The notes beneath the pieces are model-generated. The model saw nothing but the letters and a program-made list of their open reading frames with translations, did no database searches and was not told where the DNA came from. Positions 57,218 to 64,000 of a stretch of DNA of 64,000 nucleotides are shown one piece after another; positions within the stretch are counted from its first letter, which is position 1, and each line of letters begins with the position of its first letter. The position numbers were made by a program, and so were the translations under genes. The stretch comes from Allofrancisella inopinata. GTDB taxonomy: Bacteria; Pseudomonadota; Gammaproteobacteria; Francisellales; Francisellaceae. The stretch covers positions 1,240,001 to 1,304,000 of the forward strand of contig NZ_CP038241.1 in NCBI RefSeq assembly GCF_012222965.1, in the 5' to 3' direction.

Positions 57218-57643
57218 ATGATGAAGAAAAAATTACTTACGATAACTACACTATTAGCAGCTTCTGTAGCACTTACATCATGTACAGCTGAAGCTGTTGC
57301 TGTCACAGGTTTAGTTTTAGCCAGTGTTGCAGTTGGAGCTTTAGCATATGAGTGGATGGAAAACCCAGATGCTTATAACGCATATGCAAAAAGTAGAGAT
57401 ACTGTCTTTTTGGCTGTTCAAGAAGTATTAAAAGAAAATAACTATACCACTACAGAGCAAACAGTTGATCAGAAAAAATCTGAAATTAAAGCTGTTTCTC
57501 CTAGTGGTGACTCTATTAATATTGTAGTCCAATCAGCTAAAGATAATAAAGATCAATCAGCTATTTATATTAAAGATGATAGCAAGGCTAATGCAACTAT
57601 TATACTTAATAAAATTAATAAAAAACTTGCAGAAGCAAAATAA
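57218..57643 (+). CDS. DUF3568-family lipoprotein
   Basis: 141 aa with lipobox LTSC (C22) after a hydrophobic signal. The mature part begins with an apolar stretch (AVAVTGLVLASVAVGALAYEW), then a small alpha/beta domain (DTVFLAVQEVLKENNYTTTEQ, AIYIKDDSKANATIILNKI). The DUF3568 family occurs in Francisella and other gammaproteobacteria. It is probably anchored to a membrane and its function is unknown. A GTGAGGA ribosome site is present. Confidence 0.85.
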   Translation: MMKKKLLTITTLLAASVALTSCTAEAVAVTGLVLASVAVGALAYEWMENPDAYNAYAKSRDTVFLAVQEVLKENNYTTTEQTVDQKKSEIKAVSPSGDSINIVVQSAKDNKDQSAIYIKDDSKANATIILNKINKKLAEAK

Positions 57644-57681
57644 TAATATTGAGGTAACATCTCTTTGCCAGCCTAAACAAA

Positions 57682-57742
57682 GCATTTTGAGAGCATTTTT
57701 GATACAGTTAAAGACATATAATTTTAGGTTGCAACAGGACCC
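57682..57742. repeat. Family-1 MITE, right-end fragment
   Basis: This shares GCATTTTGAGA...ACATATAATTTTAG and the end GGTTGCAACAGGACCC with the right half of copies A and B. The left half is missing. It borders the rimO stop. Confidence 0.7.
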
Positions 57743-59061
57743 TAATCCCCTATTAGATCATACTCTGTTGACTCTGTAATTTCAACAGTAGCAAACTCAC
57801 CTACTTTTAAACCTCTCTCAATTGCATCGCCAACGATTACCTGACCATCAACTTCTGGAGCGTCATATTTAGTTCTTCCAATAGCGTAATTTTCATCTTT
57901 ATTAATAGAATCTATAATTATCTGCTGTTCTGTACCTACGAAACTTTGTAGCTTATTAGCACTTATTTGAGCTTGTAAACCCATAAACTCATCTAAACGT
58001 TGTTGTTTAACTTCTTCGGAAATAAGATTGTCAAAACTATTTGCCTTAGCTCCTTCAACTTCTGAATATTTAAAACAACCTACTCTATCAAGTTGTGCCT
58101 TTTCTGCAAAATCTAATAAATGCTCAAAATCTTCTTCTGTCTCACCTGGAAAACCAACTATAAATGTACTACGAATAGTTATATCTGGGCAAACATCACG
58201 CCATTTATTTATTCTGTCTAAAGTTTTCTGTGTATGTGCTGGTCGCTTCATTCTCTTTAAAACTTCTGGTGATGAATGTTGTAGTGGTACATCCAAATAA
58301 GGTAGTATTTTCCCTTGAGCCATCAAAGGCACTATTTTATCAACATGCGGATATGGGTAAACATAATGTAATCTTGTCCACATATCTAAATCACCTAAAG
58401 CTGTAGCGAGATCTAAAATATTACTTTGATACTCTTTATCCCTCCAAATACCAGATTTATATTTGATATCCACACCATACGCAGAAGTATCTTGGGATAT
58501 CACAAGTAACTCTTTAACTCCAGCATTTTTAAGCTTCTCAGCTTCTTTCATTATATTATCGATAGAACGGCTTTTTAGCTTACCACGTATATCTGGGATA
58601 ATACAAAAAGTACAAGTATTGTTACATCCTTCTGATATTTTTAGGTATGAATAGTGTCTTGGAGTCAATTTTATCCCTTGTGGAGGCACTAAAGATACAA
58701 AGTCATTAGCGAAAATAGGTGCATGAGTATGCACAGCTTCAATCAGATTCTCATAATCTTGTGGACCCGTAATACTTAAAACTTCTGGATGTTTTTCTTT
58801 GATAAGTTCAGCCTTATTACCCAAACAACCTGTTACTAAAACTTTACCATTCTCAGCAATTGCTTCACCAATTACCTCTAGAGACTCATCTATAGCTGAA
58901 TTTAGGAAACCACAAGTGTTAACTATAACCATGTCGGCCATTTCATAGCTTTCAACCAAATCATAACCTTCAGCTTTTAATTTAGTTATTATACGCTCAG
59001 AATCTACTAAATTTTTAGGGCACCCAAGACTTACAAAACCAATTTTAGGAATTTTAATCAT
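57742..59061 (-). CDS. rimO: Ribosomal protein S12 methylthiotransferase
   Basis: 439 aa. The UPF0004 N-terminal domain has [14 protein letters not shown] and [10 protein letters not shown]. The radical SAM site is [12 protein letters not shown] (CxxxCxxC) and a C-terminal TRAM domain (QQIIIDSI...VDGQVIVGD) is present. It adds a methylthio group to S12 Asp88. Length is normal. The 3' end touches a MITE fragment. Confidence 0.96.
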   Translation of the reverse strand: MIKIPKIGFVSLGCPKNLVDSERIITKLKAEGYDLVESYEMADMVIVNTCGFLNSAIDESLEVIGEAIAENGKVLVTGCLGNKAELIKEKHPEVLSITGPQDYENLIEAVHTHAPIFANDFVSLVPPQGIKLTPRHYSYLKISEGCNNTCTFCIIPDIRGKLKSRSIDNIMKEAEKLKNAGVKELLVISQDTSAYGVDIKYKSGIWRDKEYQSNILDLATALGDLDMWTRLHYVYPYPHVDKIVPLMAQGKILPYLDVPLQHSSPEVLKRMKRPAHTQKTLDRINKWRDVCPDITIRSTFIVGFPGETEEDFEHLLDFAEKAQLDRVGCFKYSEVEGAKANSFDNLISEEVKQQRLDEFMGLQAQISANKLQSFVGTEQQIIIDSINKDENYAIGRTKYDAPEVDGQVIVGDAIERGLKVGEFATVEITESTEYDLIGD

Positions 59062-59136
59062 ACTACTTATTTAAATAAAAAAATTATGAGGGTTATTTTA
59101 GATCAATTTGATAGAAAAAAATAGTTGAAGATTAAA

Positions 59137-59778
59137 TTACATTTGAGCTATTGGTTGAGAAGAGTCAGATTCATCACATTTAACCCCAAAATCAAGGTCT
59201 GTTCTTCTATCTAAGTAATAAGCCTTTTCAGATGCTTTATACATACATGCATCGTTTAACCCACCTGTACAGAATTCATCATAAAACTGAGTTGGCTCAG
59301 CAGCTGGTTTTAATTTACCATAACTTACTACACACATTTGATCTTGATTTACATTTCTTGACAACAAATACTTATATACAGCATCAGCACGCTTTTGACC
59401 AAGATTAAAGTTGTACTTCTCGCTTCCTCTAGGGTCAGTGTTACCAGATAATTTAAGCGGCTGGTCTGGGTGAGCAACTAAATAATCTGCTGTTTTGTCT
59501 AAACATGCTTTTGCATCGTCTGTTATATCATAACTATCAAAGCCAAAATATACTGATCTACAATTAATTTCCATCAACTCTTGCTTCATCTTTTCTACCT
59601 GCTCTGAACTCATATTCTCAGAACCAAATATCTGTGAAGACATTTCTAAAGCCTGTGAGCTATCAACGCCAGCATACTTATCTTTTATAAGACTGCTATT
59701 ATCTGGTCTAGTACTAGAACAGCTAGCTAATAATAAAACTGAGCTTATAGCTGCTAATCCTAAAATTTTATCTCTCAT
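59137..59778 (-). CDS. pal: Peptidoglycan-associated lipoprotein Pal
   Basis: 213 aa with lipobox LLASC (C20). The OmpA-like domain carries SGNTDPRGSEKYNFNLGQKRA, with D114 and R129 binding meso-diaminopimelate. It tethers the outer membrane to peptidoglycan as part of Tol-Pal. It has six cysteines besides C20 (72, 91, 148, 169, 177, 200), and a ~20-residue insertion near 160-180 that is not in E. coli Pal. It follows the small lipoprotein by 17 bp. Confidence 0.92.
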   Translation of the reverse strand: MRDKILGLAAISSVLLLASCSSTRPDNSSLIKDKYAGVDSSQALEMSSQIFGSENMSSEQVEKMKQELMEINCRSVYFGFDSYDITDDAKACLDKTADYLVAHPDQPLKLSGNTDPRGSEKYNFNLGQKRADAVYKYLLSRNVNQDQMCVVSYGKLKPAAEPTQFYDEFCTGGLNDACMYKASEKAYYLDRRTDLDFGVKCDESDSSQPIAQM

Positions 59779-59795
59779 TAGTTATACTCCCATAT

Positions 59796-60026
59796 TTAAG
59801 TAACATTATCAAAATTTGTAACATTATAATTCCCACTATCATCTACATATTCACCACCGTGGTTATCTGCAGATTCAAGGGTGCTAATAAAGCCTGGCCC
59901 ATCAGTTTCAGTAAGCTCAGAACCACTTAGGTCAGCATTTGCATTTGGCATCAATTCTGGTCCTTGATACCAAGCACACCCGCCAAGTAAAACAAATGTA
60001 AATAATAAAAACACTCTCATTTTCAT
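59796..60026 (-). CDS. Small lipoprotein inside the tol-pal operon
   Basis: 76 aa with lipobox LLGGC (C17). The mature 59 residues are acidic and Asn/Gly/Ser-rich with no recognised domain (AWYQGPELMPNANADLSG, then EYVDDSGNYNVTNFD). It lies 9 bp after tolB and 17 bp before pal, so it is made with Tol-Pal. A role as an accessory of the complex is inferred from position alone. Confidence 0.8.
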   Translation of the reverse strand: MKMRVFLLFTFVLLGGCAWYQGPELMPNANADLSGSELTETDGPGFISTLESADNHGGEYVDDSGNYNVTNFDNVT

Positions 60027-60035
60027 TTATTAGCC

Positions 60036-61352
60036 TTAAAAATTTTTAGGTGACCAACTCGGAGACTGAACAAGAGTTTGTGTATCTCCAATACTTTCAA
60101 CACTAAATTGGTTTTCTCCGTCTAATGATACCATATCCAAAGAGTTATGTCCTTTTGAATTAGTAGTAATATAAGCTATCATATCACCGAATGGGGAAAC
60201 TGTTGGTGAGGCATCTGCTTTACCATTAGTAAGTGTAGTAATATCACCACTAGCTAAATTAAAGCCGGCTATTTGGGTACCTGTTGATCTAGCTTGTTGA
60301 TACATAAACACTATATTTTTACCATCTGGAGTATAGTTAGGCTCATAAGCTTGATATATCTTACTACTTAATATAGAAGACTGCGGATATTTAGAATCAA
60401 CAGGCGCAATATATAGGTTTGGTCTTGTACCCCTATCTGATGTAAATATTACACTCTTACCATTTGGCGAAAACTTAGGTGCAGTATTTATACCATTTAT
60501 AGTTAATTGCTTTAAAGCTTTTGTTACTAAATTCAATATATATATGTTCGTCTGCTCTGAGTAACCTTTTGATAACGCTAGAACAATCTTACTGTCATCT
60601 GGTGAATATGCTGGAGAGCTATTTATTCCTTTATAATTAGTCACTTTTGTAACCTTACCAGTTCCAATCTCAAGTCTATATACACCCATGCTACCACCGC
60701 TATAACTAGAGTATATTATAAACTTACCATCATTTGACCAAGATGGTGTTGCTATAGGGTTATCGGTTTGTTTTAGTACAGTATGTTTATTATAACCATC
60801 ATAATCAGAAATAATAAGTTCATAAACTCTACCATATCTTGCATAAGGGTTTGTTACCTTAACATATGCCAACTTAGTTAAAAAGAATCCTTGTTCTCCA
60901 GTAATCTTTTGATATACATAATTTGAAATCTTATGAGCTAAAGTTCTCATCAAAGAAACGTTTATATTGCTATAAGTTACAGACTGTATGTAACTTGTGT
61001 TATTTCTTTTAAGAATCTGTACTTCTACAGTGTAGTTATTATAAGAATTTTTTGTATACTTAGTAAATACAACATAATCAGCATTAATATTTTTCCAAGG
61101 AATTTCATGTTTATCTTTTATTTCATACTGTATACTGGCATTACCTTTTAGCTTGCCATTATGGTTAAAATCTGATAATACAACTGAGTTCACATCTTGA
61201 GGAAACTGGTCTATTACATTATTACTGATCAGTGACACTAGAGGTTTTTGGATTACTCCAGTTGTAACTTCTGCGACTAAATCAGCATATAAATTAGATA
61301 TTAATGAAGTTAATATCAAAAAAATTACAATTATTTTTCTCATAGTGCTCAT
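60036..61352 (-). CDS. tolB: Tol-Pal beta-propeller protein TolB
   Basis: 438 aa with an N-terminal signal peptide ([17 protein letters not shown]). The C-terminal part has TolB propeller repeats: [64 protein letters not shown] and [13 protein letters not shown]. It is periplasmic and links Pal to the TolQRA motor. It stands 17 bp after tolA. Confidence 0.95.
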   Translation of the reverse strand: MSTMRKIIVIFLILTSLISNLYADLVAEVTTGVIQKPLVSLISNNVIDQFPQDVNSVVLSDFNHNGKLKGNASIQYEIKDKHEIPWKNINADYVVFTKYTKNSYNNYTVEVQILKRNNTSYIQSVTYSNINVSLMRTLAHKISNYVYQKITGEQGFFLTKLAYVKVTNPYARYGRVYELIISDYDGYNKHTVLKQTDNPIATPSWSNDGKFIIYSSYSGGSMGVYRLEIGTGKVTKVTNYKGINSSPAYSPDDSKIVLALSKGYSEQTNIYILNLVTKALKQLTINGINTAPKFSPNGKSVIFTSDRGTRPNLYIAPVDSKYPQSSILSSKIYQAYEPNYTPDGKNIVFMYQQARSTGTQIAGFNLASGDITTLTNGKADASPTVSPFGDMIAYITTNSKGHNSLDMVSLDGENQFSVESIGDTQTLVQSPSWSPKNF

Positions 61353-61369
61353 AACCCTTATTTTTAATT

Positions 61370-62281
61370 CTAGTAACTAAACCTTAATTTTAGATTTTCA
61401 CTCTGTATTATTTGCTTAGCTCTGCTGTTTGAAACCTCTGGGGGTGTAGTGTTCTTAATAGCATCAATCATTGATCGGTCACATCTGTAATCACCTGATG
61501 CTCCAGTTAGTTTAATAAATTGACCATTTCTAATAATAGCATCTGGCAAATTATCAATGCCTCTACATGGATCTTTAATCCAATTTGCACCGATTCTATC
61601 TTTGTATTCAGAAACATAGCTACCTACCGCTAATTGTGCTTGCGTTTGTTCTTCTTTCTCTTTTGCTGCAGCTTCTGCCTGTGTTTTAGCTTTTGCCAGT
61701 CTCTCTTCACGGGCTTTACGTTTGGCTTCTTCTTTAGCTGCTTTTTTTGCTTTTTCTTGAACTTCAAGCTTAGCTTTTTTCTCTTGCTCTAGCCTAAGTT
61801 TTTCAGCTTCAGCTTTACGTTTAGCTTCTTCTTTAATCTTCTTTTGGGCTTCAATTTGGGCTTTTTTCTCTTGCTCTAATCTAAGCTTTTCAGCTTCAGC
61901 TTTAGCTTTTGCTAATCTTTCTTCACGCGCCTTACGTTTGGCTTCTTCTTTGGCTTTTATAATTGCTTGCTCTCTAGCTTTATCTACAGCTTCTCTAATT
62001 TTACGTAGCTTTTGCTGCTGTTGTTCGTATGTTTGAATCTGATTGTTAAGTTCACCACTTGTTATAGAAGTAGCTTGTATAACTTGCATCTGCTTAGAAG
62101 CCTCTACACTCTGTGCTTGTAATCTCACAGTAGAATCAAATTTAAGCAAACTTATATAAGATAATACATATAACATCACTACTATAACTATATGTATAAT
62201 TACTGCCTTAATTAAAAAAGGATTGTTATCTATCTGTTTTCTAAAGTATTCTAAAATTTTACGATAATTAAGATTTGCCAT
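61370..62281 (-). CDS. tolA: TolA-like periplasm-spanning protein
   Basis: 303 aa. A single membrane helix lies at about residues 24-46, then a long charged coiled coil (80-215) with duplicated units ([13 protein letters not shown] twice and [12 protein letters not shown] twice), then a C-terminal domain with [20 protein letters not shown] as in TolA/TonB. It transmits inner-membrane energy to the outer membrane. Its start overlaps tolR by 14 bp. Confidence 0.9.
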   Translation of the reverse strand: MANLNYRKILEYFRKQIDNNPFLIKAVIIHIVIVVMLYVLSYISLLKFDSTVRLQAQSVEASKQMQVIQATSITSGELNNQIQTYEQQQQKLRKIREAVDKAREQAIIKAKEEAKRKAREERLAKAKAEAEKLRLEQEKKAQIEAQKKIKEEAKRKAEAEKLRLEQEKKAKLEVQEKAKKAAKEEAKRKAREERLAKAKTQAEAAAKEKEEQTQAQLAVGSYVSEYKDRIGANWIKDPCRGIDNLPDAIIRNGQFIKLTGASGDYRCDRSMIDAIKNTTPPEVSNSRAKQIIQSENLKLRFSY

Positions 62282-62708
62282 CTTCTGTGACTAACCCCAC
62301 TTTATCAACTCCAGCTTTTTGAATAAGAGCCATAGCTTTTACTACCTGACCATAGTTTGCATTACTATCACCTCTTACATACACAGGCTTTCCTGGATTT
62401 TGTTTAGATAAATTAATTACCACGCTCGCAAGCTCTCTAGATTTTAATGGCGCTTTAGGGTTACTAACCCCCTGATTAACAAAATACGCTCCTTGATTAT
62501 TTACAGTTACAACTATTGGCTTACTATCTGTAGAGGGAATTTTTTCTGACTTAGTCTTAGGCAAGTCTACTTTAACCCCTTGAGTTAAAATAGGTGTAGT
62601 AATCATAAAAATAACCAATAGTACCAACATAACATCTATATATGGAACTACGTTGATGTCTATCATTGGTCTTTTTTTTCTAAAGAACTTTTTATTTCTT
62701 CTTTTCAT
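62268..62708 (-). CDS. tolR: TolR, biopolymer transport protein
   Basis: 146 aa with one N-terminal helix (VVPYIDVMLVLLVIFMITTPIL) that carries the proton-path Asp. The periplasmic part matches ExbD/TolR (VDLPKTKSEKIP, KPVYVRGDSNANYGQVVKAM). It forms the motor with TolQ. It is 11 bp after tolQ. Confidence 0.95.
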   Translation of the reverse strand: MKRRNKKFFRKKRPMIDINVVPYIDVMLVLLVIFMITTPILTQGVKVDLPKTKSEKIPSTDSKPIVVTVNNQGAYFVNQGVSNPKAPLKSRELASVVINLSKQNPGKPVYVRGDSNANYGQVVKAMALIQKAGVDKVGLVTEDGKS

Positions 62709-62719
62709 AATAAAAGCCT

Positions 62720-63445
62720 TTAGTAGCTCTCTTGACCGCAGTGTTGGTGCTGCTCTTTAACCAAATTATTATTATGTGCTTCTTTCAACAATAAGATACA
62801 TAAATCATCTTGGAATGATTCATAAGTAGACAAAATGTCATCAACTTGATTTGAAAGTCTACTATGACCAATAACAGCAGGAATTGCGACAAATAAGCCC
62901 AGTGCTGTAGCTATCAAGGCCTCAGCAATATGCGGAGCCACTACTGATATAGTAGCCTGCTCCATACCGCCTAAAGTATTAAAAGACGACATAATCCCCC
63001 AGACTGTTCCAACTAATCCTATATATGGAGCCACAGCAGCCATAGTTCCTAAAGCTGGAAGTTTTTTTTCTAACTCTTTAGCTTCTTGAGATATAGCTAT
63101 ACTTACAGTTCTTTCCATGCCTTCTAAAATTGTTTCTCCTTTTAAAACCCCAGTATCTTTAAGGTTATTATACTCTCTCAAAGCAGAACAAAAAATTATA
63201 GATTTACCAAAAATGTTTTCTTTATGTTGTAAGTAATATTCATATAGCTTTTGAATATGGTGCCCTGCCCAAAAAAGCTTATCAAACCTGGCTTGTTCGT
63301 GTTTATACTTCTTTACACGACTGTTAACTTCTAACATTATAGCCCATGAATAAACAGACATAGCCACCAAAGCTAACATTATCAATTGTACAATAAAATT
63401 TGCGTGCCATATTAACTGAATCAATGATAACGAGTTATCTTGCAT
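62720..63445 (-). CDS. tolQ: TolQ, MotA/TolQ/ExbB proton channel protein
   Basis: 241 aa with three hydrophobic helices. The conserved part PALGTMAAVAPYIGLVGTVWGIMSSF and IAEALIATALGLFVAIPAVIGH are the ExbB/TolQ channel helices. It is the first gene of the tolQRAB-lipoprotein-pal run. Confidence 0.95.
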   Translation of the reverse strand: MQDNSLSLIQLIWHANFIVQLIMLALVAMSVYSWAIMLEVNSRVKKYKHEQARFDKLFWAGHHIQKLYEYYLQHKENIFGKSIIFCSALREYNNLKDTGVLKGETILEGMERTVSIAISQEAKELEKKLPALGTMAAVAPYIGLVGTVWGIMSSFNTLGGMEQATISVVAPHIAEALIATALGLFVAIPAVIGHSRLSNQVDDILSTYESFQDDLCILLLKEAHNNNLVKEQHQHCGQESY

Positions 63446-63615
63446 AAATTTACCCTAAAAACTTTATGTTTATAATTTTTATAAATGCTAACAACATTAT
63501 ACGTAAACTGATATAAATTATAAATACTTTAATTTACTTATCAAATTATAGTTTAATATTAATAAATAATTCTGCTATTATTTTAGTTACCCAACAAAAA
63601 TTATTGTATTAAAAA

Positions 63616-63852
63616 ATGTTAAATATAAAAAAATCCAATAAATCTCTTATATTTTGTTTAGCAAGCTTTGCTTTAATATCATGCTCAAACTCTCAAGGCG
63701 ACTCATTTGGCTATGCTTCACCTCCACCTACTCAAAGAGATATGTACTCTAACGAAGCAGGACCCTTACAACAACCAGGTGGTGTAGCTGCTGAAATAGA
63801 AAGTGAGCAAGGAAATCCTATGGATGATTCAGACTTTACAGTAAGATACTAA
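63616..63852 (+). CDS. Small lipoprotein, unknown function
   Basis: 78 aa with lipobox LISC (C23). The mature part is proline- and Gly/Gln-rich (SPPPTQRDMYSNEAGP, then DDSDFTVRY at the end). No domain is recognised. It diverges from tolQ over 170 bp. Its stop overlaps the convergent pssA-like stop by three bases. Confidence 0.75.
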   Translation: MLNIKKSNKSLIFCLASFALISCSNSQGDSFGYASPPPTQRDMYSNEAGPLQQPGGVAAEIESEQGNPMDDSDFTVRY

Positions 63853-64000
63853 GATTCTGCATCAATTATTTTTTTACCATCTACATTTGAAGATTCATTT
63901 AGGTAATCATTTTCTGTTTTTTTCTTATATTTATAGTGAGAAACTGGTCCTGAGAGTGCATAACCTATCATTATTAAATAAAGGAGTTTCTCAGGCATAG
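63849..64000 (-). CDS. pssA: Probable phosphatidylserine synthase, C-terminal fragment
   Basis: An open minus-strand frame runs from the right edge to a TAG. It reads LLYLIMIGYALSGPVSHYKYKK followed by an acidic tail. A final membrane helix ending in Y-(A/V)-LSGP and a short basic stretch is typical of CDP-alcohol phosphatidyltransferases of the PssA type. Only about 50 residues are present, so the identification is tentative. Confidence 0.55.
   Translation of the reverse strand, partial: MPEKLLYLIMIGYALSGPVSHYKYKKKTENDYLNESSNVDGKKIIDAES

Overview
The window looks like a low-GC gammaproteobacterial chromosome, most likely Francisella; I cannot name the species. The grounds are the AT-rich DNA, the FlmF2/FlmK-like lipid A glycosyltransferase pair, a DUF3568 lipoprotein, a Tol-Pal operon with an extra small lipoprotein, many short palindromic repeats and IS-decayed genes. 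Most of the window is housekeeping DNA. The unusual content lies at 4.4-12.4 kb, with smaller points of interest near 35-37 kb, 43.6-46 kb and 50-55 kb.

Layout. 1-4.4 kb: the end of proS, a methionine-type aminotransferase paired with an omega-amidase, nusB, a YcgN-like cysteine-cluster protein and a frameshifted 2OG-Fe(II) oxygenase. 4.4-12.4 kb: an accessory segment with two IS-split genes. The first originally encoded one protein of about 1248 aa: four C2H2-like zinc fingers, a middle region resembling TET-associated (GREB1-like) glycosyltransferases, an SF2 helicase and a C-terminal ubiquitin-specific protease (USP/C19) domain. An IS256-type element (7586-8925) with an 8-bp target duplication now separates helicase from USP. 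Removing it restores one reading frame exactly. The second, a secreted GH18-like protein of about 348 aa, is split by an IS4-like element (10695-11852). 12.4-14.9 kb: a persulfide/sulfur operon (BigR/SqrR-like ArsR regulator, rhodanese, ETHE1-like dioxygenase, TSUP exporter). 15-22 kb: guanine deaminase, acetyltransferase, trmB, LysE exporter, S1-domain protein, secreted nitrilase, nadK. 22-25 kb: lipid A glycosylation pair. 25-28.8 kb: ABC-2 exporter, TSUP, cupin, TatD. 29-35 kb: recC, a YiiX-like papain-fold protein coupled to ligA. 35-44 kb: a 58-aa secreted peptide, a caspase-like His/Cys protein, a ferritin-like protein, upp, uup-anmK, an MFS carrier and a FUSC protein. 44-46 kb: a lipase/lipoprotein pair. 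46-55 kb: a beta-oxidation cluster (fadD, fadE, an ACBP-HAD-ECH fusion, fadA, thioesterase). 55-57.7 kb: WGR-like protein, tRNA-Ser(GGA), TSUP with a YheO-like regulator, DUF3568 lipoprotein. 57.7-64 kb: rimO, tolQRAB-small lipoprotein-pal, another small lipoprotein and the end of a probable pssA.

Short mobile repeats recur. Family 1 is a ~140-bp MITE-like element with 13-bp inverted ends (full copies at 14875, 24938 and 32133, plus three fragments). Family 2 has inverted ends reading ATACCAATTCCAAC (43810 and 55069). There is also a 45-bp repeat (26854 and 50123) and several nested-palindrome intergenic elements. The best candidate for an undescribed system is the IS-split zinc finger/glycosyltransferase-like/helicase/deubiquitinase gene.
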